A stretch of 45,530 nucleotides of DNA from Prevotella sp. (GTDB lineage Bacteria; Bacteroidota; Bacteroidia; Bacteroidales; Bacteroidaceae): NCBI GenBank assembly GCA_017557185.1, contig JAFZAP010000103.1, positions 1-45,530 of the forward strand. The letters are read 5' to 3'. Below the pieces are notes generated by a model, which was given only the letters and a program-made list of their open reading frames with translations, was not told where the DNA came from and did not search any database. Of the stretch, positions 39,596-45,530 are shown piece after piece (positions within the stretch are counted from its first letter, which is position 1; each line of letters starts with the position of its first letter). The position numbers were made by a program, and so were the translations under genes.

Positions 39596-41953
39596 TCAAT
39601 GCCACATTCCTCTGTTACTATACCTTAATGTGACTTTGTGACTTTGTGACATTGTGACTTTGTCTATTTTGTCTACTTTTTGCCAATGTTTGGAATCGAC
39701 CTTCTTGATCCAGCCTTCCTTACACCAGCGATAGATAATGGTATGCAGGGACTTATTACTACATAAACCCGCTTTCAGTTCTCTAAGATCATCAAGATTG
39801 AATTTGACTGCTAATTGGTCGAAAATCGAATTGTTGGCACCATAGTGCTGGCATTCCTCACGTGCTTCCACATACGACTTCTCCAAGGTTGCGCCAAAAG
39901 CCTTGATTTGCTCTTCCATGCAATACTGTGCCATCAGCAAGGCGAAGTCAATGGTCGCCTTCGATTCCCTGTTGTCGGGGAGACATTCCTCGTTTGAGGA
40001 AGCAACAGGCATCGACGACAGCAGATGATGAATCACTCCACAGCGGAAACCAATCACGGCAGCACGCTTGCGATAGACATCCTTCACCCTGTCGAAGTCC
40101 TTGGCAGCCTCCACGCGCTTCTCTTCCACCCATTTCTCGATGGCTCGCCTCAGGCGAGGCGTGTCCACAAAGCCCTTGTAGGCTCTGAGCTTGGTCACCG
40201 CCTCCTGAATCCTTGCCTCTTCTTCCTCAGAGCGCTTGCCAAACTTAGGCATCTTCGAGAATGAAGCGTCGGGCATTTCCGAAGGCAGAACTCTCGACGA
40301 AAGGCCGTTCTCGACATTATCCTGCTTGAAGCACTTCCTAAGGGCTCCGTCGGTGCCAAGGATCGTCCAATTATACCCTACCTTTACAACGCCCGACTCA
40401 GCAGCATCGGAGTTGTAATCCTGACCCCATTCGCCCTGGTCGAACCCCAGACGATAGATGTCATACTTCGCACTCCAGGAACCTGCACCATTGGTCTTGC
40501 GCAGGGTGTCCAGTTCCTCGCAAAAGCTGTACAGGGTATGTCCCTGAGCATTCTTTAAGCGCTTCAGAAGCGTCGAACAGGAAATGGTCACAGGCACCGA
40601 GCGAATCAGCACATGAGGGTCGTCAGGGGCCTTCTCGTTGGCCTTGCGCGCTTTCTTCTTGCTCTTCCATTCCTCTTCTATCCGTCGTGCTTCGGAATCC
40701 TCTTCGTCAAACTGCCGCTTCCAGATGTCGACGGCATTCTTGCACACAGTCTTTCCTGAAGCTTGCTCACCGCGTATGAGCGCCATCAACCCGAGTTTCT
40801 GCCTGTTCCCGTCGCAGTATTCCACCTCAATACCATCGGCATAGGCGCCGGCAATGGGCAGGACCGAGCAGATGACGGGAAGATACATCGACTGGGGGAC
40901 ACCCTTCAGCGACTCTTTCAAGCCGATGGGGAGTTTGTTCCTTTGAAGGTCGAACGTTGATGCTTGAACATCTTTCGCGTCTTCTGCGTCTTCCAACTCG
41001 TCACCCTCATCGTCAACGCCCACGTTCCTGAGAGCCTGCTGCATCCGCTTGGGAATGCCCTTCAGGAACTCGAAGCCCTGCGCACTCTTCACCGTCTGAG
41101 CCACGTTCTCACCACGCTCCTTGATGATTTCCTGCACGAAGGGTGTGTCGCGCAGGATGCTCTCGATGAGGGCTCCGTCGTTGTCGGTGATGTAGCGCAG
41201 GTGGTCGGCAAGAATCAAGGAGGTGCGGTGGCGGTCGCCAGCCTTCACCTGCTTTCCGTCGAGCCAGGCATCAACAATCTTGCTGTAGGGGATGCCGTGA
41301 TACGAAGCCTCACCCCCCACGGTAGGGGCAGACCCCTGTGTCTGCCCGAACAATAACGAATCCCCCTCCCCCGATGGCGGGCAGACACGGGAGTCTGCCC
41401 CTACGGACTCTCCAGCGGGCATGGGTGTCCACAACTTGTCATTAATATACTTCGTGTGGTCCTCCGTGACCATATAGATGCACCTCGAGACATCCTTCAC
41501 CGCCTTGTCTGGCTCGAAGCCCGTCACTTCCTTCATGAGTTCCTGAGCCTCGCCCGCCGACATGCCTTCTGGCAACTCCACCAGCACATGGGTACCACCA
41601 CGCACGCTCTCCTCAACGAGCAACACCGTCAGAGCCCCAGCATTTGATTTTTCATTTTTCACTTTTAATTTCGATAGAATATCGATGGTATGTCCCTTCT
41701 CGTCGAAATCAAGCATCAGGCGGTTCAAGGGCTTCACGGCATCGGCTATTGCCCTGTGGTTGTTCGCAAACTCCGCGCAATGAGGCGTCCACACCGGCAA
41801 ACGCTGCTTCAGCTGTTCTTGGCCATTCTTGATGCGCACACACATTTCCTTGAGCCAAGGTTCGCGACGCAACTGCTCCCAATCTTCTCGTGTCGCAGGA
41901 AGGCAAGGGGCGCCATACCCCTTACCTATACATGTAAAAAAATTGTTGTTCAT
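39596..41953 (-). CDS. VirE N-terminal / DUF3987 helicase-primase-like protein
   Basis: A ~785-aa cytoplasmic protein. The ATG at 41953 overlaps the stop of the upstream small gene (ATGA), so it is preferred to the TTG at 41959. The N-terminal VirE/BT4734-like region (~20-180) has 'LNRLMLDFDEKGH' and 'VSRCIYMVTEDHTKYINDKL'. The DUF3987 P-loop domain has Walker A 'IRGEQASGKTVCK' (~395) and an acidic 'YSFCEELDTL' stretch. The C-terminus resembles a winged helix. These proteins occur in Bacteroidales cassettes with HU-like genes and may be element-borne helicase-primases. Three in-frame insertions are seen: 'KLKVKNEKSNAG' (~95-106), a REPIN-encoded segment (~184-212), and an octapeptide-periodic tail 'KVTMSQSHKVTL' from an 8-bp repeat. 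Confidence 0.85.
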   Translation of the reverse strand: MNNNFFTCIGKGYGAPCLPATREDWEQLRREPWLKEMCVRIKNGQEQLKQRLPVWTPHCAEFANNHRAIADAVKPLNRLMLDFDEKGHTIDILSKLKVKNEKSNAGALTVLLVEESVRGGTHVLVELPEGMSAGEAQELMKEVTGFEPDKAVKDVSRCIYMVTEDHTKYINDKLWTPMPAGESVGADSRVCPPSGEGDSLLFGQTQGSAPTVGGEASYHGIPYSKIVDAWLDGKQVKAGDRHRTSLILADHLRYITDNDGALIESILRDTPFVQEIIKERGENVAQTVKSAQGFEFLKGIPKRMQQALRNVGVDDEGDELEDAEDAKDVQASTFDLQRNKLPIGLKESLKGVPQSMYLPVICSVLPIAGAYADGIEVEYCDGNRQKLGLMALIRGEQASGKTVCKNAVDIWKRQFDEEDSEARRIEEEWKSKKKARKANEKAPDDPHVLIRSVPVTISCSTLLKRLKNAQGHTLYSFCEELDTLRKTNGAGSWSAKYDIYRLGFDQGEWGQDYNSDAAESGVVKVGYNWTILGTDGALRKCFKQDNVENGLSSRVLPSEMPDASFSKMPKFGKRSEEEEARIQEAVTKLRAYKGFVDTPRLRRAIEKWVEEKRVEAAKDFDRVKDVYRKRAAVIGFRCGVIHHLLSSMPVASSNEECLPDNRESKATIDFALLMAQYCMEEQIKAFGATLEKSYVEAREECQHYGANNSIFDQLAVKFNLDDLRELKAGLCSNKSLHTIIYRWCKEGWIKKVDSKHWQKVDKIDKVTMSQSHKVTLRYSNRGMWH
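39623..39665 (-). repeat. 8-bp GTGACTTT tandem repeat at the DUF3987 3' end
   Basis: About four units of GTGACTTT/GTGACATT in a row. The repeat is translated as part of the C-terminus. Copies occur at 45303-45344 (opposite orientation) and 45462-45496. Confidence 0.8.
41322..41404. repeat. REPIN (inverted REP pair) inside the VirE/DUF3987 gene
   Basis: GTAGGGGCAGAC...GTCTGCCC (41322-41348) faces its inverted partner GGGCAGAC...GTCTGCCCCTAC (41379-41404). Each half is a hairpin with GTAG at the foot, the hallmark of REP elements. It is translated in frame as a ~28-aa insert. Confidence 0.8.
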
Positions 41954-42240
41954 ACCCAAATAGTGTTTTCTTTAAGTGAACGAATATAGTTCGTAATCTC
42001 CTGTATCTGGCTCGTCAGAGCATCGATGATGGCAAGCCGTCCGATGCCCAGGGGCAGTACAAGCTTCACGATCAGGTTCTTGCGCGTGCGCTTCACCTCG
42101 CCGTTGGCCGTCTGAAAGAGCTGTTCGTAGCGGCTGCCGCTGTTCGAGCGATAAGCCTTGAAGAAGCTGGTGCCGTCCTCCTCGATGGTCATCCGGCCTT
42201 TCGACCTCCTGCATCCGCCAGTTGTCACCTGTTCATCCAC
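41950..42240 (-). CDS. Small uncharacterised protein upstream of VirE/DUF3987
   Basis: Up to 96 aa. The frame starts with GTG at 42240, directly after the TGA of the preceding microprotein; an ATG at 42192 (MTIEEDGTSFFKAYRSNSG) is an equally good start giving 80 aa. It is basic, with 'NGEVKRTRKNLIVKLVLPLG' and a helical C-terminus 'ALTSQIQEITNYIRSLKENT'. Its TGA overlaps the ATG of the DUF3987 gene (ATGA), so it is translationally coupled to it. I do not recognise the family; tight coupling suggests a partner of the helicase-primase-like protein. Confidence 0.65.
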   Translation of the reverse strand: MDEQVTTGGCRRSKGRMTIEEDGTSFFKAYRSNSGSRYEQLFQTANGEVKRTRKNLIVKLVLPLGIGRLAIIDALTSQIQEITNYIRSLKENTIWV

Positions 42241-42354
42241 TCAGTAGCAAGGGTAGATGTTCACATCGCCGTTTACGTGGAACTTTGTCTGGGTGTCCAT
42301 CCCGATTTCACCAGCCAGAATCTGCTGTACGTGTAAATTTTTCTTCTGTTTCAT
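42241..42354 (-). CDS. 37-aa microprotein in the VirE cassette
   Basis: A short frame starting MKQKKNLHVQQILAGEIGMD and ending 'VNGDVNIYPCY'. Its stop directly abuts the GTG start of the next gene and it lies 81 bp downstream of the OB-like gene on the same strand. No homology is recalled. The clean ATG, basic N-terminus and packing in the cassette support a real gene, but it may be missed or spurious. Confidence 0.5.
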   Translation of the reverse strand: MKQKKNLHVQQILAGEIGMDTQTKFHVNGDVNIYPCY

Positions 42355-42435
42355 TGTTGAGTTGAATTGCGAGAAGAAGGTCAGATTCTTTGCGCATTTA
42401 CCCGGGAACATCCTCCTCACTTCAACTCAGGGTTT

Positions 42436-42741
42436 TTAATAATTGATGTTTTGAATATCGTTTGCAACAACATCCTGGAAGTACGAGCCGTTCGACTCAT
42501 GCGTCTGGAAACGCAGCGAGGCAATCACCGTCTTTCCCACAGCAAACTTACAGAGAGCGAGGTTGCCGTACATCGCGCAGATGTACTCATCCCCGAATTC
42601 ACCACCAAGCTCCTTGAGCCTGATCATCGACTTGGCCACCTGGCCGCTGTCGCTTTTCTTACTCGGCACGTACACGGGTTCCGTCTGTGCCATCACTTTT
42701 AGAATCTTTGTTACCATTTTGTTTACCTTTGTCAACGCCAT
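42436..42741 (-). CDS. Predicted OB-fold small protein (DUF3127-like)
   Basis: A 101-aa protein beginning MALTKVNKMVTKILKVMAQT; M9 is an alternative start. The strand pattern 'VTKILKVMAQTEPVYV', 'KELGGEFGDEYICAMYGNLA', 'FAVGKTVIASLRFQTHESNG' and a final 'YFQDVVANDIQNINY' resembles DUF3127-type OB-folds, which are single-stranded DNA-binding-like. In a cassette with a helicase-primase-like gene an SSB-like role is reasonable but inferred. It is the first gene after a strong terminator, with a degenerate -7 box TACCTTCG at 42768-42761. Confidence 0.6.
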   Translation of the reverse strand: MALTKVNKMVTKILKVMAQTEPVYVPSKKSDSGQVAKSMIRLKELGGEFGDEYICAMYGNLALCKFAVGKTVIASLRFQTHESNGSYFQDVVANDIQNINY

Positions 42742-42769
42742 TAGTGGTCGATTGACGTTGCGAAGGTAC

Positions 42770-42810
42770 GCATAAAAAAAAGTGGCTACCGGTATCGCTA
42801 CCAGTAGCCA
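42770..42810 (-). terminator. Intrinsic terminator of the 43863-42950 gene pair
   Basis: On the minus strand TGGCTACTGGTA pairs with TACCGGTAGCCA (11 of 12 pairs, 4-nt loop, 42810-42783) and is followed by ACTTTTTTTTATG. Strong hairpin and U-run. Confidence 0.8.
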
Positions 42811-42864
42811 ATTTCACTTTTCTGAGAAAAAACTTGCAACTATTTACTTTTTGCCCCCAGAAAT

Positions 42865-42933
42865 GTAGGGACGCGACGTGTCGCGTAAAATGGATGATGT
42901 CCTCGCCAGCAACGCGGCACGCCGCGTCCCTAC
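42865..42933. repeat. REPIN (inverted REP pair), intergenic
   Basis: GTAGGGACGCGACGTGTCGCGT (split here as GTAGGG + ACGCGAC-GT-GTCGCGT, 42865-42886) faces ACGCGGC-AC-GCCGCGT-CCCTAC (42912-42933). Each half is a perfect hairpin with GTAG at the foot. It lies 17 bp after the stop of the 42950 gene and before its terminator. Confidence 0.85.
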
Positions 42934-42949
42934 ATGAACTTGATGCCTG

Positions 42950-43318
42950 TCAAATCAAAGCCAAACCCGCATCAGCCAGCAGGCGGCGCAGCTTGTCGAG
43001 GTCGCTGCGGCAGTTGTCGGCAGAGGTGTCGACATGACGTTCTGTGTAGATCTTCTTCACATAGCCCTCGCTGGTGCCTGTGGCAAACGCCATCAGCCGG
43101 CACAGCTTGATGCGGTCGACAGTCCTCGTCGATGCCCCTGCCTGCTCCAGCAGAGCCTCCACCAGACGCAGCCGCACACGCAGCAAGGCAGCACCGCTGT
43201 CCTGCTCTTCTTGATGATTCTCCTTGCTCTGCCCACCCTCGTAGTGATAGTGGCGCTCGTCGGTGTACGACTGGTCGTCGTAGCGGCCACCGTTGTTAAT
43301 CGTAATTGTCTTGCTCAT
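42950..43318 (-). CDS. Uncharacterised protein with N-terminal GGRYDD/HYHYE motif
   Basis: A 122-aa protein, no recognised domain. The N-terminus 'ITINNGGRYDDQSYTDERHY' is rich in Tyr, His and Asp. The C-terminal ~75 residues are helical ('LRVRLRLVEALLEQAGASTR', 'KLCRLMAFATGTSEGYVKKI', 'LDKLRRLLADAGLALI'). It lies 35 bp after the 43354-43863 gene, and the two share a similar motif, this one at its N-terminus and the other at its C-terminus. Probably one operon from the promoter at 44057. Not obviously mobile-element machinery. Confidence 0.6.
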   Translation of the reverse strand: MSKTITINNGGRYDDQSYTDERHYHYEGGQSKENHQEEQDSGAALLRVRLRLVEALLEQAGASTRTVDRIKLCRLMAFATGTSEGYVKKIYTERHVDTSADNCRSDLDKLRRLLADAGLALI

Positions 43319-43353
43319 ATTTCTTCTTTAAAACTCCTACACTTCTACACTCC

Positions 43354-43863
43354 TTATTTATAATGATGTTCCGTCGTGCAACTGCGGTCGTGGTAGTCGC
43401 CCTGTTCAAAATTCACGCGCTGACCGCCATGCTCCAGCAGCCAATCGTGCTCAGCACGCTCGCGCTCCTTACTCGTAATCGCCTCGAAGGCATCTTCCAG
43501 CTCGTCCAGCACGTCCTGTCCTACACCGCCGTTGGCTGCCGACCACGTGGTCAGCAGGTCCTCCGTACGGGCAAACTCCTCGCGTCCGCCCTCGGGGTTG
43601 CGACGCAGGTTCTTCGCCGCGTGTTTTGCCAGCACACTCATGGGGATGCGGCACTTCTGCTCCTCTTCCAGGTTGCGGGCGCGCCGCTTCATCTTGTTGT
43701 AAGCCTGCAGCAACTGCATGGCTCCATCACCCGTCAAAATCACCAACCGCTGAGCCTTGTCATATCCCCTGAAACCAAACTCCTGCAACTCCTGCACCGC
43801 TGCATCGTCGGGTGCCCGCATGTCGCCCTTGAGCACCATCAATTCATCTGAAACCGTATCCAT
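43354..43863 (-). CDS. Uncharacterised protein with C-terminal GDYHD/TEHHY motif
   Basis: A 169-aa soluble protein, no recognised domain. The middle is helical and charged ('MQLLQAYNKMKRRARNLEEE', 'SVLAKHAAKNLRRNPEGGRE', 'LEDAFEAITSKERERAEHDW'). The tail 'FEQGDYHDRSCTTEHHYK' resembles the N-terminal 'GGRYDDQSYTDERHYHYE' of the next gene. A possible 31-aa frame (43878-43973, minus) lies in its leader but is not supported further. Confidence 0.6.
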   Translation of the reverse strand: MDTVSDELMVLKGDMRAPDDAAVQELQEFGFRGYDKAQRLVILTGDGAMQLLQAYNKMKRRARNLEEEQKCRIPMSVLAKHAAKNLRRNPEGGREEFARTEDLLTTWSAANGGVGQDVLDELEDAFEAITSKERERAEHDWLLEHGGQRVNFEQGDYHDRSCTTEHHYK

Positions 43864-44056
43864 AGATCTTTGAACTTTTATATATATTTATATTGGAAAA
43901 ATGAAGTTAGAAAGCATAGTATCCGCCCACAACCATTGCCTTTCAGCACGATGATTGCTGTCTTTTCCTCCATTCAGTAAAACGTGTTTCTGGGAATCGC
44001 GTGTCCTGAAATTCGTCTAGACAAAAGGTGTTTTTCACCCTCTTCCTTTCAAGACG

Positions 44057-44087
44057 CAAAGATACAAAAAATCCGTTCACCTCGCAA
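44057..44087 (-). promoter_or_regulatory. Promoter nested in the RAYT terminator
   Basis: On the minus strand TTG (44087-44085), inside the loop region of the terminator hairpin, is spaced 20 bp from TATCTTTG (44064-44057). It would start the transcript for the gene at 43863 with a leader of ~185 nt. Confidence 0.6.
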
Positions 44088-44098
44088 GAGATGAACGG
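44066..44098 (-). terminator. Terminator of the RAYT transposase gene
   Basis: CCGTTCATCTC pairs with GAGGTGAACGG (10 of 11 pairs, 44098-44073), followed by ATTTTTTG. It is 61 bp after the transposase stop. The rest of 43864-44158 has no supported gene. Confidence 0.75.
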
Positions 44099-44158
44099 AG
44101 AAAATTTTTCCTTTTACGCTTTTTAACACAAGAAATGAGGGGGATGCATGTGCGTTTT

Positions 44159-45193
44159 CTAGCCTTCACAAATCATCCTGGCCATATCGTTGAGCGAGAG
44201 GCACTGGGTGCGGCTGATGGTGAGGCGTTCGTTGTGGTGCTCCCAGGGAGCCAAGAGCAGCAGCTGGCCACGCTGGCAGGCTTCCATGCGCTTGCCGCCG
44301 GGCTTTGCCAAGTCAGTAAAACCGTTCTCCTGCAGGATGATGAGGGGGAGGCCTTCGTCGAAGGCTGCTCGCATGACTTGCTTCTCGCCCTTTGAGATAC
44401 TGGGCGACACCAGCACGGCTCCCCGTCGGGCTTGCTGTAGCCACCATGCCTGCTTCTCGGCAATCTCTTCATCGGTGAGGCGGCGGGAGCATTGCACCTG
44501 AAGCCGTACGGGGCGGTCGAGGAGGAAGCGGTTGCCGATGGCTGAGAACTGCTGGGGGCCTACCATGAGCCCTCGCTGTACGCGGAAGAGATCGGGGTGC
44601 TCGCGCTTCATCAAAAGGCGGCGCGGGTTGTCGCGCAGGTAGGTGAGCCAGCGCTCCAGCTGGCCTTGGCGCAGCAGCAGCTTGTCGTTGTAGCCGGGAG
44701 CGAAGAGCAGGCCGTGGTAGCGGTCGTTCTGTCTTGTTTGTTGCTGTTCTGTTTTTTGCGACTGAGTCGCAACAGACTGAACGGAGGGTGACAGCTCCCA
44801 ATAGGCGCGGTTGCAACCAGTTTTGAAGCCACGGATAATGCGGCTCAAGTCTTTCTCCATCTTTTCCTTCACAAAGAGGATGCCATGCATGTGGTCAGGC
44901 ATCATCTGCAGGGCAAGGATCTCCACCTGTGGATAGTAGGCAGGAATCCCCCACCATTCGTCGGCTACCCGCTGCCCCAGCTCGCTGAGATCTGTCCTCG
45001 GTGCCTCCTCGCTGCCTTCGGGAGCATCGCTGTGGCCAACCACCTTGCCGAAGAGCGGGAGACGGCTCTCAGTGACCATCGTCACCATGTAGATCTGGCG
45101 CTCCGTGTAGTCGTGACCCACACAGCGCCGCAGCATCGACGGCTTCTTCTCGCCAGCAAAAGCTTTCTGGCTCTCGTAGACTTCGCGTTTCAT
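44159..45193 (-). CDS. RAYT-type Y1 transposase with an extra C-terminal domain
   Basis: A 344-aa single-strand transposase of the IS200-like/REP-associated class. The HUH motif is 'PDHMHGILFV' (H101, H103). The candidate nucleophile is Y168 in 'APGYNDKLLLRQGQLERWLTYL' (in part), followed by 'YLRDNPRRLLMKREHPDLF', the usual RAYT end. A Gln/Ser-rich loop (~137-157) separates the two. Residues ~205-344 form an additional domain, 'GAVLVSPSISKGEKQVMRAA' to 'FDEGLPLIILQENGF' and 'QLLLLAPWEHHNERLTISRT', with the look of a Rossmann/SLOG (DprA-like) fold. No IS-type terminal sequences are seen around it, so it is probably a resident RAYT. It has its own promoter (45213-45242) and terminator. Confidence 0.85.
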   Translation of the reverse strand: MKREVYESQKAFAGEKKPSMLRRCVGHDYTERQIYMVTMVTESRLPLFGKVVGHSDAPEGSEEAPRTDLSELGQRVADEWWGIPAYYPQVEILALQMMPDHMHGILFVKEKMEKDLSRIIRGFKTGCNRAYWELSPSVQSVATQSQKTEQQQTRQNDRYHGLLFAPGYNDKLLLRQGQLERWLTYLRDNPRRLLMKREHPDLFRVQRGLMVGPQQFSAIGNRFLLDRPVRLQVQCSRRLTDEEIAEKQAWWLQQARRGAVLVSPSISKGEKQVMRAAFDEGLPLIILQENGFTDLAKPGGKRMEACQRGQLLLLAPWEHHNERLTISRTQCLSLNDMARMICEG

Positions 45194-45212
45194 GCTAATA
45201 GAATTGTTTCTG

Positions 45213-45242
45213 CAAAGATAACACTTTTATCGGAATCAACAA
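45213..45242 (-). promoter_or_regulatory. Promoter of the RAYT gene
   Basis: TTTTG (TTG at 45242-45240), 19-bp spacer, TATCTTTG (45220-45213) on the minus strand, ~20 bp before the ATG at 45193. Confidence 0.65.
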
Positions 45243-45302
45243 AAGAATTTTTATATTGTGTCGTTTACTTCCAGTTTTTTTATGATGATTTCCCCGAATA
45301 TC

Positions 45303-45344
45303 GACAAAGTCACATTGTCACATTATCACAAAGTCACATTAAGG
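45303..45344 (+). repeat. 8-bp GTCACAAA tandem repeat, plus orientation
   Basis: Units of AAAGTCAC/ATTGTCAC/TATCACAA in a row, the reverse complement of the repeat at the DUF3987 3' end. It forms an inverted pair with 45462-45496. Confidence 0.75.
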
Positions 45345-45530
45345 ACACTCCCTACTCAGCACAGAGGAAGAGTAAGAATAATTAATGTATATATATTGTA
45401 TAATTATAATATTATATTAATAAATATAACCCCCTATCGGGGGAGGGCGCACTCAAACACGCTTAATGTGACTTTGTGATATTGTGACTTTGTGACTCCA
45501 CATGGTCTAGGGACGGTGCTCCTCTTGGTC
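45345..45530. other. Gene-free right edge with inverted repeats
   Basis: No supported gene. It holds an AT-rich stretch (~45375-45428), a C/G-rich hairpin CCCCCTATCGGGGG (45430-45443) of REP-like type, and the second GTGACTTT repeat (45462-45496). The mixture resembles the 3' flank of a further VirE/DUF3987-type gene lying beyond the window. Confidence 0.5.
45462..45496 (-). repeat. 8-bp GTGACTTT tandem repeat, minus orientation
   Basis: AATGTGACTTTGTGATATTG followed by TGACTTTGTGAC: the same repeat and orientation as at 39623-39665. Confidence 0.75.

Noticed and set aside
43878-43973. 31-codon minus-strand frame (MEEKTAIIVLKGNG...) in the leader of the 43354 gene
   Set aside because: Too short and without conservation evidence to call; it ends in AT-rich leader sequence. 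It could be a leader peptide but nothing supports this beyond the frame itself.
44159-45193. Complete insertion sequence around the RAYT gene
   Set aside because: No terminal palindromes or target duplications were seen at its borders, and it has its own promoter and terminator; it looks like a resident gene.

Overview
The window comes from a Bacteroidota genome, most likely a Prevotellaceae-type member of the order Bacteroidales. The grounds are a SusC/SusD pair, a primary sigma factor of the short Bacteroidota type, the ssb-gldE pair, a Prevotella-style surface-sorting tail (MYNVAGQRV...GKKYMKK), HU-like and VirE/DUF3987 cassettes, and many promoters of the Bacteroidota form TTG-N19/20-TAnnTTTG. 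The genus is an inference.

Layout. (1) 1-2563: a DUF3987 helicase/primase-like cassette cut by the left edge, then a CHC2-Toprim primase and, on the minus strand, an HU-like protein; REP-like palindromes are scattered here, some inside the genes. (2) 3204-10379: housekeeping genes (gldE, ssb, a conserved hypothetical, a four-tRNA operon Gly-Leu-Leu-Gly, nspC, a ThiE-like gene, prs, rpoD). (3) 10434-19442: a DUF5686 outer-membrane protein, an AddA/AddB-type helicase-nuclease pair and ispE. (4) 20103-26781, minus strand: kdgK, a 46-aa DUF4177 protein, eda, a giant two-part sensor kinase, its response regulator and a miniature AbgT-like membrane protein, apparently one operon. (5) 27126-39523, plus strand: a pectin utilisation locus with a GH28-GH105 fusion, a surface OB-fold protein, SusC, SusD and a DUF4957/DUF5123-type beta-helix lipoprotein. 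(6) 39596-45193, minus strand: a second VirE/DUF3987 cassette with small proteins, two uncharacterised proteins and a Y1 (RAYT-type) transposase.

How it fits together. The pectin locus should import and cut (rhamno)galacturonan oligosaccharides. kdgK and eda take the resulting 2-keto-3-deoxygluconate to pyruvate and glyceraldehyde-3-phosphate. The signalling genes appear co-transcribed with them, so they may sense pectin breakdown. The divergent gap between the two halves carries a candidate small RNA of about 73 nt.

The least expected content is non-coding. Four arrays of an exact 22-bp unit with a GAGC-N3-GCTC core lie just 3' of four different operons (gldE, prs, ispE, GH28). Other tandem repeats start at stop codons. 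REP/REPIN-like palindromes sit in-frame inside the primase and DUF3987 genes and in a lipoprotein signal peptide, and a RAYT-type transposase with an unusual C-terminal domain lies near two of them. All calls were made by reading the sequence; no database search was run.
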